The translations under genes and the position numbers were made by a program. From Palsa-513 sp036510225 (GTDB lineage Bacteria; Actinomycetota; Thermoleophilia; Solirubrobacterales; Solirubrobacteraceae), in assembly GCA_036510225.1 (NCBI GenBank), contig DATCEH010000034.1, positions 33,278-97,277 on the forward strand: 64,000 nucleotides of DNA. The letters are read 5' to 3'. Shown piece after piece: positions 1-10,194 of this stretch. The notes beneath the pieces were generated by a model. That model was not told the DNA's origin and did no database searches. It saw nothing but the letters and a program-made list of their open reading frames with translations. The stretch's first letter is position 1, and every line of letters begins with the position of its first letter.

Positions 1-63
1 CACGACAACCCGCGGCGACTCGACTCGACGAGGTGCCGGACTCGGGCTGGATGGGTCGGCCGC

Positions 64-904
64 CTACGGAAACAGAGGGCGGAAGCGGAGCTCAAGGATG
101 TGTACCTCGATCCAGGTGAGGAGGGCGTCGAGGGTAACCCCGACGGCAGTGTGCCGAATCTTGGCAGCCTCCGGCTCGTCAACGACCACTTGCAGGGAGG
201 GGTGCGGGTTGAAGCCCGCAGGTGGTTCCGCCCCGTGGAAGTCGAACCACGCGACTGGCGAGCCATCTACGAGCGGAGCCGTGTTGATCTTCCAGATGGG
301 GGTCGCGAGGCCGGCGGGAAGGCCCCAGAACATCGAGTCGATGTCGAGGCGCACAGGACGACCAGCAGCAGCCGGTGCTTGTCAATGTTGTTGAGCTTGT
401 TCAGGGTCCAGAGCAGAGTCAGGTGCGCGTCGAGTCGAGAGAGCTGCGCGTCGCCGGCTCCCCTGTAAGGCTGACACTGTTCGAGAAGGTCGAGAATCTT
501 GGCGTCGGTGATCTTCGGCGTGAGATTGATCGGCGGCAGGGCGTTCCCGTTCTTCTTGTTGAGGGGCGAGTCGCGGATCGGGAATTGTGTTTGCTCCCCC
601 GGGAGTGCCGCCGTCGAGGAGGACGATCTGCCAAGCGAGGTGGTCGAGCGCCGACCGGAGTTGGTAGACGATTTCGCCGATTTGCAGCGCCCACTCGGGG
701 CGCATGGTGGGGACGCCGTACACCCGGTCGACGTGCTGCTTTTGTCTTTGGGTCCAGCTCCGTTGTGAAGCTATAACCATCGGGGTCAAGGACGACTGCG
801 ATTCTCGGTTTGAGCTCGGCTATGTGGCCCTTGGCTCGCCCCAGCTTGAGATCGACGCCAGTGAGACTGGCGACCGCCGTCGTGCCAGGTCTCAGGCGAC
901 CCAA
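64..904 (-). pseudogene. Frameshifted hypothetical protein, last gene of the methyltransferase-nuclease operon
   Basis: A protein of roughly 275 residues can be followed only by changing frame three times, near 745, 605 and 350-365. Segment one (904 downward) contains LKLGRAKGHIAELKPRI. Segment two contains EIVYQLRSALDHLAWQIVLL. Segment three contains TQFPIRDSPLNKKNGN and LTLLWTLNKLNNIDKHR. The last segment runs from LDIDSMFWGLPAG to the stop at 64-66. The pattern YxLRSALDHLxWQ...TQFPI...IDKHR is one I associate with a hypothetical protein family seen in actinobacterial genomes, but I know no function for it. It overlaps the end of the 109-aa gene upstream by 13 nt and so belongs to the same operon. 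Either the gene has decayed or the sequence carries indel errors here; the long intact methyltransferase and nuclease reading frames next door argue for local decay. Confidence 0.6.
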
Positions 905-1221
905 CGCGCGTCGGCGAGCTCGTCGCGATAGGTCCCGGTCGCGAGGAATGTACGGAGCCGCCGACGGCCGGTGAGGGGGCGGATCTTGGCGGCCGCCTCA
1001 CCGGGTGTTTTTGCCTCGGTTGCGTAGACCTCTCGATACCCGGCCTCGTCTGGGGCGATTTCGGGGTCGGTCGCGAATACGAGGTACCCGCGGCGGGCGG
1101 CGCGGCGCTCGTTTGCTTGCTCGAGGCGCGCGTGCTCGGCTTCGAGCTCTTGAGCCCAGGCAGCCAGGTCGATCTGGGTGCCTTGGTCGGAAGTCGTCGA
1201 GCGCGCCATGTCCACGTGCAT
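892..1221 (-). CDS. Small hypothetical protein downstream of the restriction-type nuclease
   Basis: A 109-aa soluble protein of unknown function. The first half is charged and helical (residues about 17-45, AWAQELEAEHARLEQANERR, probably a coiled coil). The second half contains YLVFATDPEIAPDE and a basic stretch PLTGRRRLR. It starts 40 nt after the nuclease stop and its 3' end overlaps the decayed gene at 64-904, so it is co-transcribed with the methyltransferase and nuclease. Two in-frame starts are possible: ATG at 1221 or ATG at 1209 (MARSTTSDQ). No strong Shine-Dalgarno decides between them. A role as accessory subunit of the restriction-like complex is only inference from position. Confidence 0.55.
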   Translation of the reverse strand: MHVDMARSTTSDQGTQIDLAAWAQELEAEHARLEQANERRAARRGYLVFATDPEIAPDEAGYREVYATEAKTPGEAAAKIRPLTGRRRLRTFLATGTYRDELADARWVA

Positions 1222-1261
1222 CTTGACGATAGCCGGGGACGGCTTCGATCGATCCGAGCGC

Positions 1262-3868
1262 CTACTCGCTTGAGACGCCGCTGGCGGCGAGGAAGCGACG
1301 CAGGCCCTCGACGGTGTCGCCGGCGAAGACGTCGAAGAGCTTCTGGGGGACCTTCTCGTAGGCCCAGGCCCGGCCGGCGAGGCGAGTGGCGTCCGCGCAC
1401 CAGCGGCGTGCTCGGCGGTCTTTCATCGCGACGTCGAGATCCTCCTGGCCTTTCGTCTCGACGATCAGGCAGCTGTCGTCGCTCAGGCGCAGGACGAAGT
1501 CCGGGTAGTAGTAGCGCAGCGCGCCGGCCTTGGAGATGTACTCGAGGGCGAAGCGGCTGTTCATCGTGAGCTTCGCCCAGGCCGTTACGTCGCCGGCGTG
1601 GTCGAGCCAGCGGGCGAACCTCGCCTCGAGCGAGCTGTCGACCGGCGTCAGGTTGAAGACCGTGTGCTCGCCGTCGACCGTCTCGCGGGACCACGGGAAC
1701 GGCGGCGTCTCGGATACGCGCAGTGCACTCTCCTCGATCGTCGGCTCGCGCTCGGTGATCGACAGCGCCCGGATCGCCTGCTGAAACGCGCCGACGACGA
1801 GCGCCTGGGCGTCGTTCTCAGCGAGCCGCCGCAGGATGACCTTGTCGTCGAGCTCGACGGGCCGCTCGAACACGCGTTCCTCAAGGTAGGCGCGGACCAT
1901 CGGTGCAAGCGTGGCGAAGGCGCCGGAGAGCCGGTCGACGCCGCTCTCCTTGGCGACGCTACGGGTGTAGAAGGTGATCACGCCGGAGGGATCCTCGGCG
2001 TACGGGACGACGAACTCGTACTCCTCGATGATGCCCTTATCGATCAGATGGCGGCCGCGGTACTGCACGTACTCGTTCGGCTGAATGTCCGGGATCGCCA
2101 ACTGCGATCGCGGGTCGGGCACGTCCGCGGGGTGCAGCTCGCTGAGCGCGTTGCCGGAGCGCGCAAGCGCACGCGTCAGTTGGGGGATGACGATGTCGTA
2201 GCGGAGCTTCGCCGCGTCGGGGAAGATTGTCAGGGCGCCGGGGACGATTTTGTCGGCGTCCTCGCGCTCGACGATCAGGCCGCCGTCGAGCTCGGTCTTC
2301 CAGAGGTTGCGGAACGCCTCGTGTTCGATCACGACGACGCGCTCGTCGAACCCAGATCCTGGCGGGGTCATCCGCCGTAGGCCGCGGCCGAGCGCTTGCT
2401 CGGGAAGGATCCGGTTCGCGGCGCTGAGCGCGCGGAGCGTGACGATCACGCAGACGTTGCGGACGTCCCAGCCTTCGCGGAGCATGAGGACGCTGACGAT
2501 GCAGCGGATCCGGCTGTCGGGCGCGTCCACGTCTCGGGCGGCGCGGCGGGCGAGGTCGAGGTCGTCCTTGGTGATCTCGCCGCTGCGGTTGGTGTGGATG
2601 ACGAGCAGCTGGTCGCCAGCGAAGTCGGGGAGCTGTTGCAGGTAGTCGCCCGCTTCGTCCGCGGCGAGCGTGTTCTCGCACATCACGAACAGCACCGGCC
2701 GCTTCCCGGATGGCGAGAGGGTCTCGTTGAAGACACGCCAGCGGCCGACGGCGACGTCGAGCCATTGCCGGTTGCGCTGGAACGGCGTGTCGCCAAGCTC
2801 GACGGTCGCGCCGGAGACCTCGCCGATGACCGGAGTCTTGACGATCCCGTCCGCGACGGCCTGTGCGAGCGGGTAGTCGACGACGACGTGGCGGAACATC
2901 CCGCCGTTCTCGTACTTCGGCGTGGCGGAGTAGTCGAGCTGGGAGACGACGCCGGCCCCTCGATCACCGGACGCCCGTGCGCGAAGCTCGGCGTGGAGGC
3001 GCTCGATCGTCTCGTTCCACTTGAGCTTGTCGTCGTGGACGTGGTGCGCCTCGTCGTTGAGGACCATCACGCGCCGCTGTTCGGCGATGCGGTCGAAGAG
3101 CTGCTCGGCCGACGATGCCTCGATGTCGCGGTTGACTCGCGGGCCGAGCATCGCCTCGACGGCGTTCGGGGCGGTCTTGCGCTTGCGGCGGGTCGAAGCC
3201 GGTTCGTAGAGCCTGTGGACGTTCGTGAGGTACAGGACGCCGCGACTTGTTACGGGCGCCGGATCGTCCTGGAGCAGCACGGCGAGGTCGAAGTCGTGCA
3301 TCCACTCCGAGGGGATCAGGGGGTCATGGCGGAACGTCTTCGCGTCGCCGAAGTCGGCCTTCAGGCGTTCGTAGACGATCAGGTTCGGCGCGATCACGAG
3401 GAACGACGTCGTCATCGGCGAGTCGGGCTCGTAGAGCGCGTGGAAGTACGACCAGACCACGCAGAGACTCATCGCCATCGTCTTCCCGGAGCCGGTCGCC
3501 ATCTTCATCGCCAAGCGCTGGCGTTTCGGCTCGCCGGGCTGGATCGTCATCCCGTGCTCGGCGTACTCGAGCAGATCCTTCAGGCCGCGAACCGCCTCGA
3601 TCTCGGTCAGGTAGATGAACGTCTCGACGGCCTCGCGCTGGCAGAAGTAAAAGCGGAAGGGACCACCGTCGCCGGTGCGGTGCTCATCAGCGAACCAGAA
3701 GCCGAGCAGCCGCCGCGATGTGGCCGAGGCGCCCGGGTAGCCCTGGGCGCGCCACGCGTCTACGTGCGCCCGCACGCCGTTGACCGCGTACGTGCCCTCG
3801 CTCGGCTTGCGGCGGACGGGCACGGCGTAAGGGTCCCCCGGCAGGGTCGTGGCCCCTTCGGTGCTCAC
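1262..3868 (-). CDS. Type III restriction-like DEAD/DEAH helicase-nuclease (Res-type subunit)
   Basis: An 868-aa superfamily 2 helicase with a C-terminal nuclease, expected to translocate on DNA and cut it in partnership with the methyltransferase encoded just upstream. Walker A is ATGSGKT at about 124-130, the DEAH box is at 272-275, motif III is DYSATPKY near 312-319, and motif VI is EQALGRGLRRM at 490-500. Near the C terminus YYYPDF (D790) followed by VETKG (E804, K806) fits a PD-(D/E)XK nuclease core. I place the start at GTG 3868, giving a four-base GTGA overlap with the methyltransferase stop; the open frame continues 72 codons further upstream, but that stretch is an out-of-frame shadow of the methyltransferase. 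All motifs look intact although neighbouring genes are broken. Confidence 0.9.
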   Translation of the reverse strand: MSTEGATTLPGDPYAVPVRRKPSEGTYAVNGVRAHVDAWRAQGYPGASATSRRLLGFWFADEHRTGDGGPFRFYFCQREAVETFIYLTEIEAVRGLKDLLEYAEHGMTIQPGEPKRQRLAMKMATGSGKTMAMSLCVVWSYFHALYEPDSPMTTSFLVIAPNLIVYERLKADFGDAKTFRHDPLIPSEWMHDFDLAVLLQDDPAPVTSRGVLYLTNVHRLYEPASTRRKRKTAPNAVEAMLGPRVNRDIEASSAEQLFDRIAEQRRVMVLNDEAHHVHDDKLKWNETIERLHAELRARASGDRGAGVVSQLDYSATPKYENGGMFRHVVVDYPLAQAVADGIVKTPVIGEVSGATVELGDTPFQRNRQWLDVAVGRWRVFNETLSPSGKRPVLFVMCENTLAADEAGDYLQQLPDFAGDQLLVIHTNRSGEITKDDLDLARRAARDVDAPDSRIRCIVSVLMLREGWDVRNVCVIVTLRALSAANRILPEQALGRGLRRMTPPGSGFDERVVVIEHEAFRNLWKTELDGGLIVEREDADKIVPGALTIFPDAAKLRYDIVIPQLTRALARSGNALSELHPADVPDPRSQLAIPDIQPNEYVQYRGRHLIDKGIIEEYEFVVPYAEDPSGVITFYTRSVAKESGVDRLSGAFATLAPMVRAYLEERVFERPVELDDKVILRRLAENDAQALVVGAFQQAIRALSITEREPTIEESALRVSETPPFPWSRETVDGEHTVFNLTPVDSSLEARFARWLDHAGDVTAWAKLTMNSRFALEYISKAGALRYYYPDFVLRLSDDSCLIVETKGQEDLDVAMKDRRARRWCADATRLAGRAWAYEKVPQKLFDVFAGDTVEGLRRFLAASGVSSE

Positions 3869-5748
3869 TTGATGCGAACCTCGGCGAGCTTGGTCGTGTC
3901 GTTGCCGAAGATGTCGATGATCTTGACGACGATCGCGTAGCGGCCTGCGGCGGGGTACTCGTGCCAATCGCTCTGCGTCGCGAGCGCTGGCTCGTCGCGG
4001 GTGCGGTAGGCCTGCCACTGGTTGTGGAAGACCTCGTCGCTGAAATCGAAGTCGACCGACCAGTAGTCGATGAGATCCGCCCACGACTTGATGCTCTCGC
4101 GCACTTTTGGCGGGATCAGCTCCTCGCTACGGATCACGAAATCCTTGAGGACAACTGCCGCCTCGTGGCCCTGGCGGCGGACGTCGAGGTCGACGTGGGC
4201 GAGCTCGAAGAAGCGGACGACGCCGGCCTCGTTCACCTGGCGTTCCATGACCTCGCGGGGGATCTGGCGGGGCGCGAGGTCGAGCCCCCGTCGGCGGGCC
4301 CGCTCGGTGATCGTGTCGTGGAGCCCCATTTCCCATTCCCAGCCGAGGAGGTCGCACGCCTCGATGCCGTTGTCGGCCATCTCGTCCATGACGTCCTCGG
4401 CCTCGTCGATGGTCACGGGAGCGTCTGTCGCGCCAATGTGCACCATCCGGGCGCCTCGTCGGCCGTGGAGATGCGTGAAGCCCTCGACCGGCTCGGCGCG
4501 GTAGAAAGACAGGATCGTGTCGAGGTAAGCGCTTAGCCCCCCGTTCCCGCTGGTTCGTTGCCACTGCTGACGCTCGTAGGCACCAAGGTTCTTAATCTCG
4601 AACGCACGGCAGTCGGGAATGTTCAGAAGTCGCTTCCGCGTCGTGTGAATCGCAAAACGACCCAGATCGCAAGCAACCCACCGGCGTCCGAGGCGCTCGG
4701 CGGCCACAAGCGTTGTGCCTGACCCACAAAAGAAGTCGGCGACTATGTCGCCAGGGTTACTAGAGAGCTCCACAACACGTTCCAGCAAGCCCTCGGGCTT
4801 CTGCGTCGGATAGCGCGTATCCTCAGTGGACCACGAATCAATGAACTTGACGTCCGTCCAGAGAGAACTCAACGGCACGCCCGGCATCTCATCCTGGTAT
4901 TGCTTGTAACGGGGCATGCCGTTCTTAGTGTAAAACAGCCTGCCTGCGTCGTGGAGTCGTTGCATCTCGTGTTCCGTGTAACGCCAAGCGCGGCGCACCC
5001 CGTTCCATACGTACACTGGTCCGCGACCTCCCGGTGCGGTAGTCGAGCGGGAGAGCCACTTGCGGCCGTCGGGATCGGAGTACCGGTAATAATTCTTGAT
5101 GTACTCATCCGAGTATGGAGCATATTTCGGGTTCCATGTGTAGCTGTCGCTCTTGCTGTAAAAAAATATGGTGTCGTGAATGGCGCCCAACGTCGATGCA
5201 TCGCTGTGACCGTGACGTCTCTTAAAGACGATCTCGGACCTGAGGCGATCAGCACCAAAGATTTCATCTAGCAGCAGTCGCAAATATGCGTTGACCCCCG
5301 AGTCGCAATGCACGTACAAACTCCCGGTGTCGGCGAGCAGCTCATGAATCAGGATCAGCCGCTCGTAGATCATCGACAGATACGACGAATATCCCGCCCC
5401 CCAGGTATCCCTGTACGCATGCTCCTCGAGGACCGACGCCTGCTTCACCAGCGTTGCGTCCCCCATTGTTACTCTCATCGAGAAGTCATCGCCCGTGGCA
5501 AACGGGGGGTCGATGTAGATGAGGTCGATCCGCCCCGCATATTCCTTGAGCAGACTGCTCATGACGAGCTTGTTGTCGCCCCAGATCAGTTCGTTGAGCT
5601 GGGAGCGACTCGGGGTCGCCCTGAGCAACGAGCCAGAATCGCGCTCGCGAGTCGCGCGCGACTCGTTGATCGTCTCGACCGTCTGAAACGGCAGGGACAA
5701 GCGCTCAACCTGCTCCGGCTTGCCGTCCCACTCCAAGCGAACTGCCAA
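3865..5748 (-). CDS. Site-specific DNA methyltransferase, beta class (Mod-type)
   Basis: A 627-aa DNA methyltransferase, probably N6-adenine-specific, transferring a methyl group from S-adenosylmethionine. The catalytic motif DPPF (80-83, in YIDPPFATGDDF) comes before the AdoMet-binding motif FFCGSGTT (339-346), which is the beta-class order used by type III Mod subunits. A long variable region between them (about 170-310) should hold target recognition, followed by a 250-residue C-terminal part. It is first in the operon and overlaps the nuclease gene by GTGA. The start is TTG at 5748; an in-frame TAG lies about 20 codons upstream with no ATG or GTG between. The stretch 4600-5600 is clearly less GC-rich than its surroundings (for example a run of seven A near 5160), a sign of horizontal origin. 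Confidence 0.9.
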   Translation of the reverse strand: MAVRLEWDGKPEQVERLSLPFQTVETINESRATRERDSGSLLRATPSRSQLNELIWGDNKLVMSSLLKEYAGRIDLIYIDPPFATGDDFSMRVTMGDATLVKQASVLEEHAYRDTWGAGYSSYLSMIYERLILIHELLADTGSLYVHCDSGVNAYLRLLLDEIFGADRLRSEIVFKRRHGHSDASTLGAIHDTIFFYSKSDSYTWNPKYAPYSDEYIKNYYRYSDPDGRKWLSRSTTAPGGRGPVYVWNGVRRAWRYTEHEMQRLHDAGRLFYTKNGMPRYKQYQDEMPGVPLSSLWTDVKFIDSWSTEDTRYPTQKPEGLLERVVELSSNPGDIVADFFCGSGTTLVAAERLGRRWVACDLGRFAIHTTRKRLLNIPDCRAFEIKNLGAYERQQWQRTSGNGGLSAYLDTILSFYRAEPVEGFTHLHGRRGARMVHIGATDAPVTIDEAEDVMDEMADNGIEACDLLGWEWEMGLHDTITERARRRGLDLAPRQIPREVMERQVNEAGVVRFFELAHVDLDVRRQGHEAAVVLKDFVIRSEELIPPKVRESIKSWADLIDYWSVDFDFSDEVFHNQWQAYRTRDEPALATQSDWHEYPAAGRYAIVVKIIDIFGNDTTKLAEVRIK

Positions 5749-5935
5749 AACCTCTTCCCCTCGATCGAGCTCTTCGGTCGCGACGGAGGGAGGCTAACGC
5801 CGGGATCGGCGACGGGCGGCGAGCCGGCGCTGAGGGACGGGTCAGCCGCACTCGGTCAGGCCGGTCGTAGCGAGTCGACGGCGGCTGCGCGCCTCGATTC
5901 CTCGGAGCGTAGGTTGAGTCGGCGGTTATCGTGGC

Positions 5936-7563
5936 ATGATGAGGCCCGTTGCCGTCGCGCCAGGCGAGGCGCCACTCGTTGAGTGGGTCTCGCCGGCGTT
6001 GACCATCAAGCGCGGGCGCGACCCGCTCGGGCTCCAGACGATCACTCTGGACCGCGTCATGCCGGCGCTCCTGCCCGGAGTCTTGGCGCTCAGCGAGCGT
6101 GCCCGCTACCTGGCGATCTGTCCCTTTCTGCTGTCGGAGTACCAACGGCGTCGGTTGGCGGCAGACAACGCCTCGCTCGGCGAGTTCATCCGCCTACGTG
6201 AGTACGAGCTTTGCTTGGCGATGCAGCTGTGTTCGCGGCGCGGCGCGGCACGGGCGATCGGCAGCGACCGCGCCCGCCCGGACGCGCGTGCCGAGCCCGA
6301 CGAGTTCCGGCGCCGATTTTCGGTCGAGAGCTCGATGGGCGGATACGGGCTCTACTACCGCTCACCACTCGTCGAGCTCGATGTCGTCATCCCCGCAGGC
6401 GCTGCGCTGGGAGAGAGGGCGACACGCATCGACGTGCTGGATCCGGACTCTGATCACGCGCATGCGCTGGCCGAGGCTTTTCGGGAGGCGATCGCCGAAA
6501 CGACGTATGCCAAACACTTCATGCACGGCGTCGACCCCATTCCGATCAGCGTCATCCGGGAGCTCGCCGAGTGCGCCTGTCTGTGCCGCCTCGATCAGCG
6601 ACCGGCCGAGCAGCGGGCGATCCGCGAGGCGTATTTCGACGGGGGCGCGAGGAACGCGTCGAGCCGGTTGAGCAGCGCCGGCGAGCGTTCGCCCTGTTCC
6701 TTGATCAGCTCGATCATCACCCCAACCTCGCCTGGTCCGACAGCGACTTTCCGCCGCGGCACGATCGATGTGTTTCATCAAGAGCCGAAGGAGCCTGGTC
6801 CGAGCTCGGATGCCTATGCGTCTTGGGGCGCGCTTGCTATGAAGGAATGCGTCCAGGACGCGATCTGCTCACTCGCTGTGGACCGAGTTCTGCCGCCGCG
6901 GCCTGGGGACGTCCAATAGCACGACGGGATGACCCGCAGCGAGCTGCGCGAGTACATCACCGGCGGTTTGGTCGGCGCGGGCACCTTCCAACTTGGGGAG
7001 AGCACTGTGGCTTGGCGCCCGGGCCAGGGGCTGAGCGAGTTCCGCGCGGCCGTGCTCGCCGCGGGCGCGAACCTGCACTGGGAGGACATCCGTACCTGGA
7101 CCGAGGAGCAGAACTCGGCGATGTCCAGGTTAGCGGCGCTGCTGTGGTTCGAGGCGCACACCCCGCAGCCAGGCAGCACGCTCGGCCCGTGGGAGTGGGT
7201 CCCGCTTCAGGACTCTGGTCGCCAATCGGGACTCCTGCGCACGATCATGGCGGTTCGCGGCGAGCTGGCGACCGGACCGACGCTCGGCGACGCCTTGGGG
7301 TGGGCGCTGAAGACGTTCTTCCTCGGCCCGCACGAAGTGATCGCTTACTCCAAGCTCCCCGAATCGACATTCCGTTTCTGCTGGGAGGAAGGGCGGCTGC
7401 GCTTCTACCCCGCTGGCCATGACCGCTTCAGCCGTCGGGTGCGCGGCGCAACGCTCTCTCCTCGCTCAGTGAGGACATTGGGTTTTGGGGACGCGTCGGC
7501 GACGATGCGACGCCGCGACTGACCGTCGACGGTCAGTCGTTCGTCGCAAGAGTCTTTGGATGA
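5936..7563 (+). pseudogene. Broken companion protein of the island, about 540 aa, family not recognised
   Basis: Divergent from the methyltransferase operon. Frame analysis indicates one protein, not several: ATG 5936 reads to about 6640 (through RAIREAYFDG), a second frame carries RRRAFALFLDQLDHHPNLAW, and from about 6750 the first frame resumes (RGTIDVFHQEP). An amber TAG at 6917-6919 is followed in the same frame by MTRSELREYITGGLVGAG. After about 7430 another shift gives LSEDIGFWGRVGDD up to TGA 7561-7563, which overlaps the next gene's ATG. N-terminal text such as LSERARYLAICPFLLSEYQ recalls the start of DUF6361-type proteins, but this is a weak impression. The ATGA junction shows that it was translationally coupled to the phospholipase D-like gene that follows. 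Both are probably inactive in this sequence. Confidence 0.6.
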
Positions 7564-10138
7564 AGGTCGCCGAGTTCCGCCCGGGCACCCGCGCCTTCTG
7601 GGGCACGACCTACCCCTGGATCTAACGCTCTTCGACCAGTACCTGCTGCGGCAGCTCGGCGGCCCACCGTTGAACGCCGTCGTTCTTGCCGATCACTGGA
7701 AGCTCAGCCAGCTGTGGGACCGTCTGGAACCCGACCAGCACTAGCTTGCCCGTCAGGCCAACCGCGTCTACCTGCTGCGCGGCGTGAAGCTGCCGGGCGG
7801 CGGCGCCTTTCACCCCAAGACTTTCCTTTCCGCACGCCGGGACGAGGCTACGCTCTTGATTGGCTCGGGTAACCTCACGCGCAGCGACTTGGACGCCGGC
7901 CGGGAGGTCTTCGCCGCCTTCAGCACGAGCACCGAGGAGTGCCTCGCGACGCTGCGGGCTTGGGGGCGCTGGATCGGCCGACTGGTCGCCGGCGCCGACG
8001 ACCCCCACCTGACGCGACGTTTTGCGGCGCTGCGCGAGCAGTGCCCGTGGATCACCGGACCCGCTGGGCCTTCGCCGTTCGCCGTGAAGGACGAGCACCC
8101 TCTTCTGACGCAGTTCGTGGAGCGGCTGCCGGGCTCCGTTGACGAGCTGCACGTCAGCGCGCCGTACTACGACCGCGACGCTCTCGCCCTCGCCGAGGCG
8201 CTTAGGCGCACGCGACCTCGGCGCCTGCACATCTACTTCGGACTGGGACTAGCGTCGACGGCCGGTCGCTGACGGGAGTACTCGGCGCCGCCGACTGCGA
8301 TGTCCATCTGCATCGCTTCGAGCCTCCGACGTTCGTGCACGCCAAGCTCATCGGCGCCGTCTGCGGCGACCAGGGTTTGCTGCTGTGCGGCTCACCGAAT
8401 CTCTCGCGCGCTGCGCTCATGCTCACCCGTGTCGGCACGGCTCGCGGCAACTGCGAGATCGCGCTGATCCGCCGGGGTAGCGCCGAGCAAGTTCGCGACC
8501 CGTTCCTCAACTCGGGAATGGAGCTGATCGACATCTCAGCCGCGCAGCTGAACGACCTCAAGTTCGAGTCCGACGACCCCGCCGAAGGTCGTCCCGCCGT
8601 GGTACTGCGCAGGGCCACGTGGCGAAAGGACGGGCGGATCGCGATCACAGCCCAGCCGGAGCCGCATGCCGGCCAGAAGCTGGCCCGGGCGCACGGGGCG
8701 ACACCACTGAACGGACCGGTCACGGGCGAGGCGCTCGCCGACCTCGACGAACTGCCGCTGCTGGTTTGGCTGGTGGACGGCGACGGCGAGATGGTCTCCA
8801 ACGCCGTGGCTATTGACGAGCCCAACCAATTGGAGCGCAGCCTGGCGAGCCGCCACCCATCGCGCGATCGTCCCAGCGAGCTGCAAGAGCACGACGCCGC
8901 TACGCCGCTGGGGCGGCTGATGGGCTGGTTGCACCAGCAATGCATCTTCGACATCGACGACACGTCCGCCGCGCGCGCAGGGCGCCCAAGACGAGGCGCC
9001 CGAAGAGGACAACACCGACTTCTGGGACCGCCTGATGTCCGAGGAGCTCAACTACGACCCGCGGACCCAGAACTACCGGCGTATAGGCCCGACGGTTATG
9101 CCCATCGGCCACGACCTCTTCCGAGAGCTGGAAATCATGCTCGCAAAGGCCCCGCTGGAGCACCCGATCCTCAAGCTCATCGCCGGCGCACCGATCGGCG
9201 AGCAGGCGCCCGACGGGGCCAGCGAGCACAGCGGCATCTCATGGTCTCTGGATGGCACGCCAGCGTGTCCGCGTGACCAACGTGTGAGCCGTTGGTGCCG
9301 CGCCGTCAGCGACCCGCGCCACGCCTTGCTACGCCCCGACGCGCCGGCCGCCAACTACCAGGCGCTCGTCAGCGTCCTGGTCACCGCCTGGGCCGAACAC
9401 GCCCTCGACGAGGACCGCCTTATCCGGCTGGCCGGCGAGCTGTTCGCCTCCTTCCTCGGCGACGGCAAGTCCCCCGGTTTCCTTGGACGCGCCGACGACC
9501 AGCTCCGGGCGACCGTTCTGCAACAGCTCGACGACGCCGTCCGCGAATGGGCCGCGGCGCTGATCTACCTCGCGCTGCGCCCGCACACGCCCTGGGCGGA
9601 GATCGTCTACGACTGGCAGCCCTACCTGCGGCGTGGCCTGATCGACTCCGACGTGATGGTTGTGGGCGAGCGGACCGTCGAGCTCCTCGACCGCGTCCTC
9701 AACGAGGAGCACGAGCAGCGCAAGATCGAGGACGTGCTGCTTGCTCGCGTCGAGTACCTCGACGAGGAGAAGTGGTGTGAGGGCCTCGCGAAGGCGCTCG
9801 GCCTGCGTCGCGTCGCGCTTCGCAACGTCGACAACGCGTCCGTGCCGGTCCGGATTCATATCGACGGTGTCGATGAGCCGCTCACAGACCCGCGCGTGAT
9901 CGAGGCTGCGGTCAACGCGATGCGCTTTCGCAAGCTCCATGAAATCGGCATAGAAGCCGGCGACTGCGTAGCTGCTCTGCGGCCCGGGCATCCGGCGGTC
10001 GCCCGCATCGGCGGCGTCAACGGTGGTAGGACCATGAAGTCGACCGTGATCATCACCAGCGACCGGCTGGCCGCGATCGAACGCCAAGGAGGCGCGCTCA
10101 GCAAACTTTTGGGATTGCCGTCGCTGGCCGCTGCTTGA
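7560..10138 (+). pseudogene. Frameshifted phospholipase D-like (two HKD motifs) nuclease-type protein
   Basis: About 855 residues reconstructed across frames. ATG 7560 begins MKVAEFRPGTRAFWGTTYPW; the frame shifts near 7610 to DLTLFDQYLLRQLGG; an amber TAG at 7742-7744 is read over into RQANRVYLLRGVKLPGG. Further shifts occur near 8250 and 8985. Two HKD-like halves are evident: FHPKTFL with LIGSGNLTRSDL, and FVHAKLI with LLCGSPNLSRAAL, the H-x-K plus G-S-x-N layout of PLD-superfamily nucleases. The C-terminal third (9035-10138) is a clean reading frame of unknown function. The gene is coupled to the broken gene before it and ends at a strong hairpin. PLD-type nucleases are frequent in prokaryotic defence cassettes, and the restriction-like genes next door fit that. 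The product is unlikely to be made full length. Confidence 0.75.
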
Positions 10139-10151
10139 GCCTCACAACGCT

Positions 10152-10183
10152 GGGGCGGCGCAGCTCCAGGGCTGCGCCGCCCC
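10152..10183. terminator. Strong inverted repeat between convergent genes
   Basis: GGGGCGGCGCAG (10152-10163), eight-base loop, CTGCGCCGCCCC (10172-10183): a perfect 12-bp stem. It lies between the end of the PLD-like gene at 10138 and the end of the minus-strand gene at 10195, so it can stop transcription from both sides. There is no T-run. Confidence 0.6.
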
Positions 10184-10194
10184 GACGGGATTCG

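Noticed and set aside
2396..3940. 514-codon plus-strand frame opposite the helicase-nuclease gene
   Set aside because: No motifs and a composition typical of antisense shadows; the minus-strand helicase motifs are in order.
1..10138. A DISARM system
   Set aside because: There is a methyltransferase and a PLD protein, but no DUF1998 protein, and the helicase is of the type III Res kind with its own nuclease domain.
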